A stretch of DNA of 31,510 bases from Thermoplasmata archaeon (GCA_030039865.1 JASHUS010000127.1:1-31510), one strand, 5' to 3'. Shown: positions 15,362 to 23,336, counted from the first letter of the stretch. Notes: generated by a model not told the origin, from the sequence alone. Numbers and translations: made by a program.

Positions 15362-16159
15362 ATGGCGCGGTCTCGCCGGGCGCGACGAACGGCCGAGCTA
15401 GCGGTCGGACACATCGCGCGGCTCGATCGCGACCGCCCCCGACGGGTCGGAGTGCCCGAGGTCGTCCTCGCCGAAGGGAAGTCCGTCGACCATCTTCTCG
15501 AGATCGTCCGGGCGCTCGGGGCGCGGGGGGAGGGCGCGCTCGTCTCGCGACCGTCCGCCCGGCAGCTGAGCGCGCTTCGGACGGCCGGGCGCGACGGTCT
15601 TCGGCTCGAGTACCGGGCCCACGGCCGTCTCGTGCGGCTCGCCGGACCGCTCGGCGTCGACCTTCGCGCGGGTACGGTCGCGCTCGTGACGGCGGGCACG
15701 AGCGACGTCCTCTTGGCCGAGGAGGCGCGGGCGGTCCTCGACGAGCTCGGCCTGCGAACCGTCCGGGCGTACGATGTGGGAGTGGCCGGCCTCCATCGCC
15801 TCCTGAAGGCGCTCCGAACGCTCGAGAAGCGTCGGCCCGAGATCTACCTCGTCTTCGCCGGCCGGGAAGGAGCGCTCCCGACCGTGGTGGCCGGCCTTGT
15901 GCGGGCGCCCGTCGTCGGGGTCCCGGTCTCGGTCGGATACGGACGCGGCGGGCGGGGCGAGGCGGCGCTCGGCGCGATGCTGCAGTCGTGCGCGCCGATC
16001 GCGGTGGTGAACATCGACGGCGCGGTCCCGGCGGCCCTCTTCGCCGCCCAGTACTTCATTGGACCGCGAGGGTCGGGGGCGACGAATGTCCCGCGCCGTC
16101 GCCGCAAAAATCGGCGGTCGGGGATGGCTCGGGGGGCGCGGGGCTCACGTCGAGGTTAG
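15362..16159 (+). CDS. larB: LarB-type nickel-pincer cofactor biosynthesis protein (PurE-like)
   Basis: LarB carboxylates and hydrolyses nicotinic acid adenine dinucleotide in the first step to the nickel-pincer nucleotide of lactate racemase and relatives. This 265-residue protein has the N-terminal PEVVLAEGKSVDHLLEIVR and the PurE-like core TVALVTAGTSDVLLAEEA, YDVGVAGLHRLL, VFAGREGALPTVVAGLV, PVSVGYG. The segment LQSCAPIAVVNIDGAV contains Cys210, the position of the Cys that attaches to the substrate in the Lactobacillus enzyme. The last ~30 residues are an unusual Arg-rich tail. LarC and LarE are not nearby. A more remote alternative is a PurE-related mutase, but the LarB motifs fit better. 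The ATG at 15362 is about 25 nt from the TATA box. Confidence 0.87.
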   Translation: MARSRRARRTAELAVGHIARLDRDRPRRVGVPEVVLAEGKSVDHLLEIVRALGARGEGALVSRPSARQLSALRTAGRDGLRLEYRAHGRLVRLAGPLGVDLRAGTVALVTAGTSDVLLAEEARAVLDELGLRTVRAYDVGVAGLHRLLKALRTLEKRRPEIYLVFAGREGALPTVVAGLVRAPVVGVPVSVGYGRGGRGEAALGAMLQSCAPIAVVNIDGAVPAALFAAQYFIGPRGSGATNVPRRRRKNRRSGMARGARGSRRG

Positions 16160-16170
16160 CGCCCGACGAA

Positions 16171-16180
16171 GGGTTTTTGT
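16171..16180 (+). promoter_or_regulatory. T-rich promoter element for the coiled-coil gene
   Basis: The sequence GGGTTTTTGT ends the only AT-rich patch after larB and is centred about 28 nt before the GTG at 16204. It is not a good TATA match, so the promoter call rests mainly on position. Confidence 0.35.
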
Positions 16181-16203
16181 CGGGTGGGGGTCCTCGCCCG
16201 GAC

Positions 16204-17103
16204 GTGAGTCCACGGCCGCTGCTCTCCGACGAGGACGAACGGGCGGAGCGAGACGATCGACACCGCCTGCGCGAGCTCGACTCCAAGCTCGACGCGCTCC
16301 ACCGCAAGCGGCAGGAGCTGATCTCCGACATGCGCAGGCTCTCCGCCGAGCAGAAGGCGCTCTACGATCGGCGGCAGGCCCCCCAGGCCGAGGTCGAGGC
16401 GCTCTACGCTCAGCACGGCGACCTGGGTCGGCGCTACGCCGAGCTCCGCCGCGAGCGCGATCGGGCGCGCACGGCCGTGCAGGAGGCGGTCGTCCAGTTG
16501 CGCGAGCTCAAGCTATCGTTCGCGCCCGGCGAACGGGTACGCCCGGACGCGATCCGCCGCGAGATCACCGAGCTCGAACTGCGGCAGCAGACGCACGCGC
16601 TGACGATCGACGAGGAGAACGCGCTGATCGCCCGGTTGCGGCAGCGCGCGCGGGACCTCAAGGAGGCCGAAGCGCGCGCCGGCGTCGTGGCCGACCACGA
16701 GCGTCTCCGCAAGGAGGCCGAGTCGAAGATCGCGGCCGCTCGCACGGAGGTCGACCGGATTGTCGCGGAGATGGCCAAGACCCGGACGGACCGGGACGTC
16801 AAGATGCATGACGTGCGCGCGCGGCTCGAGACAGCGGGCGGCCTCGTGGCCGAGCTGCGCGCGAAGGGCAAGGCGCGCTCGGACGTGATGGACCAGATCG
16901 ATGCGGTCAGCCGGCAGATGGCCGAGCTCGAGCGCGAGGGCCGTCAGATCCTGGGCGCGAGCCGTGCGCGGCGTGACGAAGCTCGCAAGACGCTCCGGAC
17001 GTACACCCGCCGCCCCGCCACGGCCGAGGAGGTCCTCGCGTCCGCCGCCGACGCGCAACTCGAGGAGCTCTTGAAGCGCGGAAAGATCACGCTTGGCGGC
17101 TAG
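16204..17103 (+). CDS. archaeal coiled-coil protein (COG1340-like)
   Basis: The 299-residue protein is almost wholly long, charged coiled coil: heptad-like stretches rich in Glu, Arg, Leu and Ala run from about residue 12 to 270, with few Gly or Pro. One break, at about 101-112 (LSFAPGERVRPD), separates two helical arms. Phrases such as RKRQELISDMRRLSAEQKAL resemble archaeal coiled-coil proteins of the COG1340 group, whose function is unknown. The GTG at 16204 is chosen because upstream in-frame sequence overlaps larB and is not helix-forming. Its TAG and the TAG of the facing FKBP gene share the bases CTAG. Confidence 0.8.
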   Translation: MSPRPLLSDEDERAERDDRHRLRELDSKLDALHRKRQELISDMRRLSAEQKALYDRRQAPQAEVEALYAQHGDLGRRYAELRRERDRARTAVQEAVVQLRELKLSFAPGERVRPDAIRREITELELRQQTHALTIDEENALIARLRQRARDLKEAEARAGVVADHERLRKEAESKIAAARTEVDRIVAEMAKTRTDRDVKMHDVRARLETAGGLVAELRAKGKARSDVMDQIDAVSRQMAELEREGRQILGASRARRDEARKTLRTYTRRPATAEEVLASAADAQLEELLKRGKITLGG

Positions 17104-18026
17104 CTCGCCGAGTACTTGGCGACGATCGTCACCGTGAAGGTGAGGCTCTGGCCGACCACCTGGCGGTTGAAGTCCTGGGTGTAGGTCCCGGCCGAAAGGT
17201 TCAGCGCCGAGACGATGTACGTCGTGGCGCCGCAGACGCCGCTCCCGGTCACCGTGCCGGCGACGTTGCCGACGTCGCCGAACGCGAGCTCGTTCTTGAC
17301 GCCGATCGTGGTTGCGTTCACCGCGGTCACGACGATCGGCCAGCTCGCGCCCGGGACGGTCCAGCCCACGGACGGCAGGTGCTCGACGACGACGGCCGAG
17401 GAGTTCACCGCGAGGACGATGTCGGGCCAGCCGTACGTCGGGTCCGTGAAGTGGGTGCCGCCGGTTGCGTTCACGCCCGGATAGAGCGTCGAGAAGTCGG
17501 ACGGCGTCACGGCGACGAGCACGGGGACCGTGAAGAAGAGCGGCGTCGTGACGAAGCAGCTCGGGTTCGCGGCGCCGTAGCCCTGGCTCGCCCCGAACGT
17601 CACGGTCCGCGTCTGACCGACCTGGAGGCCCAGCAGGCCCTGCCAGAAGCCGGTGACGACGCCCCCGAACGTGATGTTATCGATCGTGTAGCCGGAGGAC
17701 GGCACATTGGGTCCCACGCTGACGCCGAGCGGCGTGTAGTTTGCCTCGCTCCCGCGGTACGAGAACGAGAGGGCCTTCGGATAGGTGACGTTGTTCGTGG
17801 CGATCGCGTAGATCGAGGTGTCGAAGATCTTGCCTTCCTGCGGGCCGCTCCCGAACGACCCGATGTAGTTCACCGTGACGTTGCTGCCGATCGACACGGT
17901 CCAGGGCGCGGGGGTCGGCTTCGGGTGCTGGAAGTCGTACAGGAACGCGCCGCCGACGCCGGCGCCGACCACGACGACGACGATCAGGATGACGGGCAGG
18001 AGGATCGAGGGCTTTCGTTCGGCCAT
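17100..18026 (-). CDS. membrane-anchored FKBP-type peptidyl-prolyl isomerase
   Basis: The 308-residue protein has an N-terminal anchor (about residues 8-30) and a large extracellular part rich in Asn, Thr, Ser, Tyr and Val, with many N-glycosylation-like NxS/T sites. The FKBP fold starts at NVTVNYIGSFGSG and continues with the FDTSIY segment. A later GFWQGLLGLQVGQTRTVTFG matches the hydrophobic pocket and the LxGMxxGE/QxR element of the family. The long insertion between these and the C-terminal strands (TFTVTIVAKYS) gives a size nearer to the large archaeal SlyD-like FKBPs. It probably folds or holds secreted proteins at the cell surface. The 5' region holds a strong TATA box about 80 nt further upstream than is usual in this window. 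Confidence 0.83.
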   Translation of the reverse strand: MAERKPSILLPVILIVVVVVGAGVGGAFLYDFQHPKPTPAPWTVSIGSNVTVNYIGSFGSGPQEGKIFDTSIYAIATNNVTYPKALSFSYRGSEANYTPLGVSVGPNVPSSGYTIDNITFGGVVTGFWQGLLGLQVGQTRTVTFGASQGYGAANPSCFVTTPLFFTVPVLVAVTPSDFSTLYPGVNATGGTHFTDPTYGWPDIVLAVNSSAVVVEHLPSVGWTVPGASWPIVVTAVNATTIGVKNELAFGDVGNVAGTVTGSGVCGATTYIVSALNLSAGTYTQDFNRQVVGQSLTFTVTIVAKYSAS

Positions 18027-18130
18027 GGTGGATCGATCTAATGGGAGGTGGGGGTCAGCTCGTCGCTGGTCTCGTCACCGGATCGGAGAGACAGGTGTTC
18101 CTCATTCCCCCGCGGGCCCGAGCCGGGCAC

Positions 18131-18140
18131 CGATATAAAT
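18131..18140 (-). promoter_or_regulatory. strong TATA box upstream of the FKBP gene
   Basis: The minus strand reads ATTTATATCG, the most AT-rich promoter-like site nearby. Transcription would begin near 18108, giving an untranslated leader of about 80 nt before the FKBP ATG (18026). It points away from the RPA operon, which ends at 18161. An ATG at 18105 opens a 16-codon frame in this leader. Confidence 0.55.
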
Positions 18141-18160
18141 CCTGTCGAACCGGCGCGGGA

Positions 18161-19081
18161 CTAGGCCCGGCGCAGTTTCCCCACGATCGGCTCCTCGACC
18201 ACGCCGTCCTCCTCGAGGCGCCCGAGCACGAGTTCGGCCCGCTCCGCGGAGACCCCCTCGTCCGCGAGTCGGGCGACGAGCTCCTTGAGGTCCGCGTAGC
18301 CGTCGGCCGACGCGTCCGCGAGCTCGTCGAGCCGATCGAGGAACGCGGACTCCTCGGCGCGCTCCGCCGCGGTCCGCGGCGGCGGCGCGGGAGGGGCCGG
18401 CGGGGCGCGGGTGATCGTGACGGAGGGAGGCGGCGCCGGTCCGGGCGCGATCGGGCCCGAGTCGCCCGCCACGTGACGGACCGCGGGACGCAGGTCGCGC
18501 CGGAAGGCGACCCGATCGACGTTCGGGTACCGGCGGAGCGACTCCCGGGCAGCTCGGATCCACGTGCGGGGAATTCCCTCGGCGGCCAGGGTCGCGTCCG
18601 GGACCGACGGCTCGCGCGCGATCCGCTCGACGAGGTCGAGTCGGTCCAAGCTCTGTCGGACGATCTCCGCCACCTCGGCGCGCTCCTCCGCCTCGCCGAC
18701 GAAGCGCATTCCCTCCGCGCGGACGGAGACGTAGCCAACGCCGTCCCGCCCCCGGTAGAGATGGGTCTTCCCCACGACCAGGGCGGGTCGCGGCGCCGGC
18801 GACGACCGGAGCTGCGCCATCGCGCGGGGCTGGAAGCTGCCGGCCGTGACCGCGACGGCCCCGGTCGGGTCCGTGAGGCGGGAGCGCCAGAACGGTTGCG
18901 TCTCGTCGCGACCGATCGGTTCGGCGGGCGAGAGCGTGCCGGCGACGAGGACACGGTTCATGCGGGCGGCGAACGGCGAGAGGAGGTACGACGCGGCCCT
19001 ATCGCCAACGCCCTTCTCCTCCTCGAGCGACGTCTCGAGCTCGCGCGCGGTCACGCGCCATGCGGGCTCGCGTAGCGCCAC
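18161..19081 (-). CDS. RPA-associated protein (archaeal RPA partner, OB fold plus C-terminal helical domain)
   Basis: The 306-residue protein is encoded directly after RPA and matches the archaeal RPA-associated family (COG3390-like). An N-terminal OB fold (about 35-125) includes MNRVLVAGTLSPAEPIG, FWRSRLTDPTGAVAVTAGSF, PALVVGKTHLYRGRDGVGYV and VSVRAEGMRFV. A helical region, a Pro-rich linker (about 215-245) and a winged-helix-like end (DGYADLKELVARLADEGVS, then VLGRLEEDGVVEEP) follow. Such proteins form a complex with RPA on single-stranded DNA. The GTG start overlaps the RPA stop by one base (TAGTG), so translation is coupled. Frames extending further upstream are GC-rich artefacts across the RPA gene. 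Confidence 0.85.
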   Translation of the reverse strand: MALREPAWRVTARELETSLEEEKGVGDRAASYLLSPFAARMNRVLVAGTLSPAEPIGRDETQPFWRSRLTDPTGAVAVTAGSFQPRAMAQLRSSPAPRPALVVGKTHLYRGRDGVGYVSVRAEGMRFVGEAEERAEVAEIVRQSLDRLDLVERIAREPSVPDATLAAEGIPRTWIRAARESLRRYPNVDRVAFRRDLRPAVRHVAGDSGPIAPGPAPPPSVTITRAPPAPPAPPPRTAAERAEESAFLDRLDELADASADGYADLKELVARLADEGVSAERAELVLGRLEEDGVVEEPIVGKLRRA

Positions 19082-20247
19082 TAGGTTCCCCCGCTGAGGC
19101 GGGCGGCGAGCTCCGCCGCGGCGGCGTCGAGATCGACCTCGACCGGCTCGATCGACTCGGGCACGACCGTCACCCCGAAGTCGTCCTTGGTCCCGACCCC
19201 GCGCACGCGCAGCCGACGGCCGAGCAGGCTCTCGAGCAGAGCCTCCTCGATGAGGCTCGGATCCGGCTGCTCGCGGAGCCGACGCCGGGCATCGTCGAGC
19301 GTCACGCCCCACAGACGCTCGGTCTCGGCCCGGCCCGCGTTCACGGTCAGCGCCCCGGTGCCGTCGTCGAGTACGATGCGGGCCCGCAGGTCGGCCCGGC
19401 CCTCGACCTGACCGTGGATCCGACAGATCCCGTTCTTCACGGTGCGCGCGCAGGTGGGGCACCGGTAGACGAGCCCGCTCGGCGGGAGCAGTCCGACGAC
19501 GACGCCCTCGACGGCGACCGTCTCGCCCCCTCCCGCGTCCTCGACCGCCGCGATCGTACGCGGCGGCGCCCGCAGCAGTGCCTCGGGCGCCGGGAGGTCC
19601 CGTCCCTCGACGCGGACGACCGTCGCGCGCTCGTCGAGGACGAGCTGGGAGCGCCCGCGGAACTGGCGGACGTAGCCGCCCGAAATGCGGACCGCCTCGC
19701 CCGGAAGGAGGCCAAAATCGCTCCACGAGGAGAGCGCGATCGCGCCGGAGCGGTCGGCGACGAGGCCATCGTGGACGACCCGCCGTTCCTCCCCGACCGT
19801 GACCGTGCGCGGGGCGATCCGGACCACGCGGACCTCGACCCGGAACCCCTCGTCGGGCGGACCGAGCTCGCTCACGGAGCGGAACGGGATCTCTTCCGAG
19901 TCGACCCGCGGGAGGTCCGCCGGCCCCGCGGCGCTGACCCGAGTGCGCCACGTGAACGTGACCTCGGGCCGGTCCCGGAACTCCCGGACCTCGACGCCGA
20001 CCGCGCGGAGGATCGTACCCCGCTCGATCCCCTCGCGCGGCGGGTCCCACCAGGTGAAGCGGACGGTCGCCGTCCCATCGCTCAGGAGACCCGAGAGGAG
20101 CGGTCGTCGGCTCTGGTCCGACTTGCGGACGACCTCGCGCCGATCGAACGAGACCACGCGGCCCACCAACTCCACGGGGGACACCGACGGGCGGAGGTCC
20201 CGGAGGCGAACTTCGGGAATGGTCGCGGGGGGGCGCTCTGCCGACAT
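19081..20247 (-). CDS. rpa: replication protein A (single-stranded DNA-binding protein)
   Basis: This is the archaeal ssDNA-binding protein for replication and repair, 388 residues long. It has three OB folds at about 22-105, 132-213 and 243-355. The last carries a zinc finger with C263, C266, C275 and H278 (CPTCARTV...CRIHG), i.e. C-x2-C-x8-C-x2-H as in euryarchaeal RPA. Typical OB strands include VELVGRVVSFDRREVVRK and LSGLLSDGTATVRFTWWD. The ATG at 20247 is the first plausible start. A TATA-like GCTTTATGCG (20281-20290) predicts a leader of about 12 nt. It heads a two-gene operon with the RPA-associated protein and is divergent from pyrF. Confidence 0.93.
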   Translation of the reverse strand: MSAERPPATIPEVRLRDLRPSVSPVELVGRVVSFDRREVVRKSDQSRRPLLSGLLSDGTATVRFTWWDPPREGIERGTILRAVGVEVREFRDRPEVTFTWRTRVSAAGPADLPRVDSEEIPFRSVSELGPPDEGFRVEVRVVRIAPRTVTVGEERRVVHDGLVADRSGAIALSSWSDFGLLPGEAVRISGGYVRQFRGRSQLVLDERATVVRVEGRDLPAPEALLRAPPRTIAAVEDAGGGETVAVEGVVVGLLPPSGLVYRCPTCARTVKNGICRIHGQVEGRADLRARIVLDDGTGALTVNAGRAETERLWGVTLDDARRRLREQPDPSLIEEALLESLLGRRLRVRGVGTKDDFGVTVVPESIEPVEVDLDAAAAELAARLSGGT

Positions 20248-20280
20248 CGACGGGATGGGTCGCGCACGGAACGAGGGGGT

Positions 20281-20290
20281 CGCATAAAGC
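20281..20290 (-). promoter_or_regulatory. TATA-like box for the RPA operon
   Basis: The minus strand reads GCTTTATGCG, centred about 39 nt before the ATG at 20247, which suggests a short leader rather than a leaderless start. Confidence 0.5.
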
Positions 20291-20332
20291 GGATGCGTCG
20301 GCGCCGGGCGCTGGCGCCGGCCCCGTCACAAC

Positions 20333-20339
20333 CCTTTTG
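20333..20339 (+). promoter_or_regulatory. T-rich promoter element for pyrF
   Basis: The sequence CCTTTTG is centred about 28 nt before the proposed TTG start of pyrF. It is a weak box, useful mainly because it supports the TTG. Confidence 0.4.
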
Positions 20340-20364
20340 GCCCGGGAACCATCCCCCGCGGGAC

Positions 20365-21207
20365 TTGGCGCCGAAGTTCAACCAGAAGGTCGACAAGATC
20401 CTGAGCGCGCGCGACTCGCTCGTATGCGTCGGCCTCGACCCGGATCCGACGCTCATGCCGAAGGCGCTCCGACGCCTCGGCCCCTCGGCCCAGCTGAAGC
20501 GGTTCCTCGGCGGCATCGTCCGCGCGACGTACCCGCACGCCGCCGCCTACAAGCTGCAACTCGGGGCGTACCTGCAGTACGGCACGGCGGGGCTCGATGC
20601 GCTCGCCGCCCTGCCCGCCCGCATCGGTCCGACGCGGCTGCGGATCCTGGACCTCAAGGCGAACGACATCCCGAACACGATGCGGATGTTCCGGGACGGC
20701 TCGTTCCGCAAGTTCGGGTTCGACGCGATCACCGTGACGCCGTGGCTCGGCTGGGAGACGATGGAGCCGTTCGCCGACGACTCCTCGCACGGGATCTTCG
20801 TCGTCGCGCACTCGTCGAACCCGGGCGCGATCGACTTCCAGGAGATCCCCACGCCGCGCGGGCCGCTCTGGCTCGCGGTGGTCGGCGAGGTCCGGCGCCT
20901 CGCGCATGCGCAGGGCAACGTGGGGGCGGTGATCGGCGCCACGTTCTCGGAGGCGTTCCGGCACGCGCGCACCGCGCTCGGCAACGGGATCCCGATCCTC
21001 GTCCCCGGCATCGGGGCGCAGGGCGGATCGCTCGCGACCGCGGTCCGGGAGGGCGTGGACGCGCACGGGCGGGCGCTCATCATCAACGCCTCGCGCAGCA
21101 TCCTCTACGCGTCGTCCGGACCCGACTGGGAGAAGGCGGCGGCCAAGGAGGCCGCCCGTCTCAAGGTCCAGATAAATCAGCTGCGCGCAGGTCTGCGTAC
21201 AGCTTGA
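20365..21207 (+). CDS. pyrF: orotidine 5'-phosphate decarboxylase
   Basis: PyrF converts OMP to UMP, the last step of de novo pyrimidine synthesis. The 280-residue protein has SLVCVGLDPDPTLMPKAL near the start, the catalytic DLKANDIPNT (D-x-K-x2-D-I), TVTPWLGWETMEPF, and the phosphate-binding VPGIGAQGGS followed by INASRSILYAS. It is longer than the usual archaeal type I enzyme (about 210-230 residues). Its opening resembles type II enzymes, yet the active-site motif is nearer to type I. No ATG is suitably placed; the TTG at 20365 lies 28 nt after a T-rich element. The last 47 bp overlap the 3' end of the opposite glycosyltransferase gene. Confidence 0.9.
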   Translation: MAPKFNQKVDKILSARDSLVCVGLDPDPTLMPKALRRLGPSAQLKRFLGGIVRATYPHAAAYKLQLGAYLQYGTAGLDALAALPARIGPTRLRILDLKANDIPNTMRMFRDGSFRKFGFDAITVTPWLGWETMEPFADDSSHGIFVVAHSSNPGAIDFQEIPTPRGPLWLAVVGEVRRLAHAQGNVGAVIGATFSEAFRHARTALGNGIPILVPGIGAQGGSLATAVREGVDAHGRALIINASRSILYASSGPDWEKAAAKEAARLKVQINQLRAGLRTA

Positions 21208-22306
21208 GCAGCTGCGCCGCGACGATCGGCGGGGCATAGCGCTCCTCGGCCCGCCGGCGCCCCGCCGCGCCCATCTGATGCGCGAGCGCGGGATCGGCGA
21301 GCAGCCGGCCGACCTTCTCGGCGAGATCGCTCGCGAGCAGCGGCTCGGTCAAGAGGCCCTCCTGGTCCGGCGCGATCACCTCCCGGACGCCCGGCATGTC
21401 CGCGATCACGACCGGCAGTCCGATCGCCATCGCCTCGGCGACGCCGAGCCCGAACCCCTCGAGACGGTTCTGCGACGGGAACACGAAGACGTCGGCGAGG
21501 GCGAGGAAGCGCGGCAGGTCCTCGTCGGAAACGGCGGGGCAGAACTTCACCCGGTCCTCGAGGCGCAGCCGCCGGGCCTGCCCGACCAGGCTGGGCAGGC
21601 GCGGTCCGGCCCCGATGACCAGCAGCACGACGTCCGGCGGGAGGAGGGTGAGCGCCTGCAAGATCACGTCGACGCCCTTGTGCGGGACGAGCCGTCCGGT
21701 GAACGCGACGACCCGCTTGCCCTCGAGCCGCAGGTCCCCGCGGAGCGCGCTCGCATCGATGCCCGGCCGGAACCGCTCGACGTCCACGACGGACGGGATG
21801 ACGGAGAGCTCGCGCCCGCGCAGCATGGCGGAGGTGACCCCGTAACTCCGCGTGTGGACCACGATCCGTTCGACGCGCCGCAGGGTCCGCGGGAGGAACA
21901 CGCGCTGGTAGAGCCCGCCGAGGAGCTGCCCGCCGAGACCGGCGAGGTAGAGGTCGCAGTGGTAGGTGAGGCAGATCGGGACCGCGCGCCGTTCGAGCGC
22001 CCGCGTCCCGAAGTACGCGGTCAACGGCGGGGGGTAGTGGAGGTGGAAGACGTCCGCGTCGATCTCCCGCAGGACCCGCTCGGTGCCGGTGTCGATCGGC
22101 GTGTTGAGCGCCACGCCGAGCGTCCGGGTCCGGAGGATCCGGTACCCCTCGCTCCGCTCGTCGGCGGGGAGGTCGCGCCGGTAGCGGGACGTCACGACCG
22201 TCACGTCGTGCCCCTCCCGCGCGAACTCGCGCGCGAGTCCGCGCACGTGGCTCTCCACCCCGCCCGCGTGAGGGTGGAAGAACGGGGTCACCTGGACGAT
22301 ACGCAC
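21161..22306 (-). CDS. GT4-family glycosyltransferase
   Basis: The 381-residue GT-B fold protein has an N-terminal acceptor domain with FFHPHAGGVESHVRGLAREF and VTVVTSRYRRDLP, then a C-terminal nucleotide-sugar domain. The latter starts at VVAFTGRLVPHKGVDVILQA and contains FVFPSQNRLEGFGLGVAEAM, the E-x7-E motif region, followed by GLPVVIADMPGVREVI. It would transfer a sugar from a nucleotide- or lipid-linked donor to a lipid, polysaccharide or protein. No other cell-surface glycan gene is nearby, so the acceptor is unknown. The GTG at 22306 is about 29 nt from the TATA-like box at 22331-22340, supporting a leaderless start. Confidence 0.9.
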   Translation of the reverse strand: MRIVQVTPFFHPHAGGVESHVRGLAREFAREGHDVTVVTSRYRRDLPADERSEGYRILRTRTLGVALNTPIDTGTERVLREIDADVFHLHYPPPLTAYFGTRALERRAVPICLTYHCDLYLAGLGGQLLGGLYQRVFLPRTLRRVERIVVHTRSYGVTSAMLRGRELSVIPSVVDVERFRPGIDASALRGDLRLEGKRVVAFTGRLVPHKGVDVILQALTLLPPDVVLLVIGAGPRLPSLVGQARRLRLEDRVKFCPAVSDEDLPRFLALADVFVFPSQNRLEGFGLGVAEAMAIGLPVVIADMPGVREVIAPDQEGLLTEPLLASDLAEKVGRLLADPALAHQMGAAGRRRAEERYAPPIVAAQLLKLYADLRAADLSGP

Positions 22307-22330
22307 GGGTCCGGCCCAGCGCGCAGAGCG

Positions 22331-22340
22331 CTTTATCCGT
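22331..22340 (-). promoter_or_regulatory. TATA-like box for the glycosyltransferase
   Basis: The minus strand reads ACGGATAAAG, centred about 29 nt before the GTG at 22306. It lies between pdxS and this gene, so the two can be transcribed separately. Confidence 0.5.
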
Positions 22341-22385
22341 CTCGGCGGTCGCCGGAGCGCGAGAACGCGGAGCGCGCGGCGGCCG

Positions 22386-23336
22386 CTACGCCTCGCTCGC
22401 CGTGCGGCGGCGGAGCTCGGCGACGGGGAGCGGTTCGCCCTCGCGCCCCTGCAGGAGCTGCTCCGGGGGGAACGAGCCGATGTCGACGCCCTTCATCGCG
22501 TCGCCGAGCCCGTTCGAGACCCGGGCGAGCACGTCCGGCTCGTCGTAGTGGAGCGACGCCTCGACGATCGCGCGCGCGACCTTCATCGGGTGCTGCGCCT
22601 TGAAGATCCCGCTGCCCACGAAGATCCCGTCCACGCCGAGCTGCCGGCAGAGCGCGGCGTCGGCCGGGGTCGCGATCCCGCCGGCGGCGAAGTTGACGAC
22701 CGGGAGACGGTGCAGGGAGCGCACCTCGCCGAGGATATCCTCGGAAACGCGCTCGCGCTTCGCCCAGACGCCGAGGTCCCGCTTGGCGAGCTTCGAGACC
22801 TCCGCGATGTCGTAGGTGATCTGGCGGATGTGGCGGACCGCCTCGACGACGTTGCCGGTGCCGGCCTCGCCCTTCGTGCGGATCATCGCCGCGCCCTCCT
22901 CGATCCGGCGCAGCGCCTCGCCGAGGTTGCGCGCGCCGCAGACGAACGGGACCTTGAACTCCTTCTTCGCGACGTGCTCGAACGGGTCGGCCGGCGTGAG
23001 GACCTCCGACTCGTCGATCATGTCGACCGCGAGCGCCTCGAGGATCCGCGCCTCGGCCGTGTGGCCGATGCGGCATTTCGCCATTACCGGGATCGAGACC
23101 CGGTCCTTGATCTCGCGGACCTTCTGCGGGTCCGCCATGCGGGCGACGCCCCCCGCGGCCCGGATGTCCGCGGGCACGCGCTCGAGCGCCATCACCGCGA
23201 CCGCGCCCGCCTCCTCGGCGATCGCGGCCTGGTCGGCGGTCGTGACGTCCATGATGACGCCGCCCTGCTGCATCCGGGCGAACCCGCGCTTCACGAGCTC
23301 CGTACCGAAGCGGAGCTTCTCGATCGAAGTGGTCAT
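22386..23336 (-). CDS. pdxS: pyridoxal 5'-phosphate synthase, PdxS subunit
   Basis: PdxS makes PLP from ribose 5-phosphate, glyceraldehyde 3-phosphate and ammonia supplied by PdxT. The 316-residue protein is near full identity to the family pattern: GGVIMDVTTADQAAIAEEAG (Asp30), VMAKCRIGHTAEARILEAL (Lys87), IRTKGEAGTGNVVEAVRHI (Lys155), VNFAAGGIATPADAAL and GVDGIFVGSGIFK. These equal Asp24, Lys81 and Lys149 of the Bacillus enzyme with a constant offset of six. No pdxT glutaminase gene adjoins it. The gene is divergent from the riboswitch-controlled thiamine transporter operon, with TATAAG-type sequence at 23370-23378 between them. Confidence 0.96.
   Translation of the reverse strand: MTTSIEKLRFGTELVKRGFARMQQGGVIMDVTTADQAAIAEEAGAVAVMALERVPADIRAAGGVARMADPQKVREIKDRVSIPVMAKCRIGHTAEARILEALAVDMIDESEVLTPADPFEHVAKKEFKVPFVCGARNLGEALRRIEEGAAMIRTKGEAGTGNVVEAVRHIRQITYDIAEVSKLAKRDLGVWAKRERVSEDILGEVRSLHRLPVVNFAAGGIATPADAALCRQLGVDGIFVGSGIFKAQHPMKVARAIVEASLHYDEPDVLARVSNGLGDAMKGVDIGSFPPEQLLQGREGEPLPVAELRRRTASEA

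Noticed and set aside
19082..20329. Upstream extension of the RPA-associated protein frame
   Set aside because: It overlaps RPA entirely with low-complexity sequence; the GTG at 19081, overlapping the RPA stop, is a better start.
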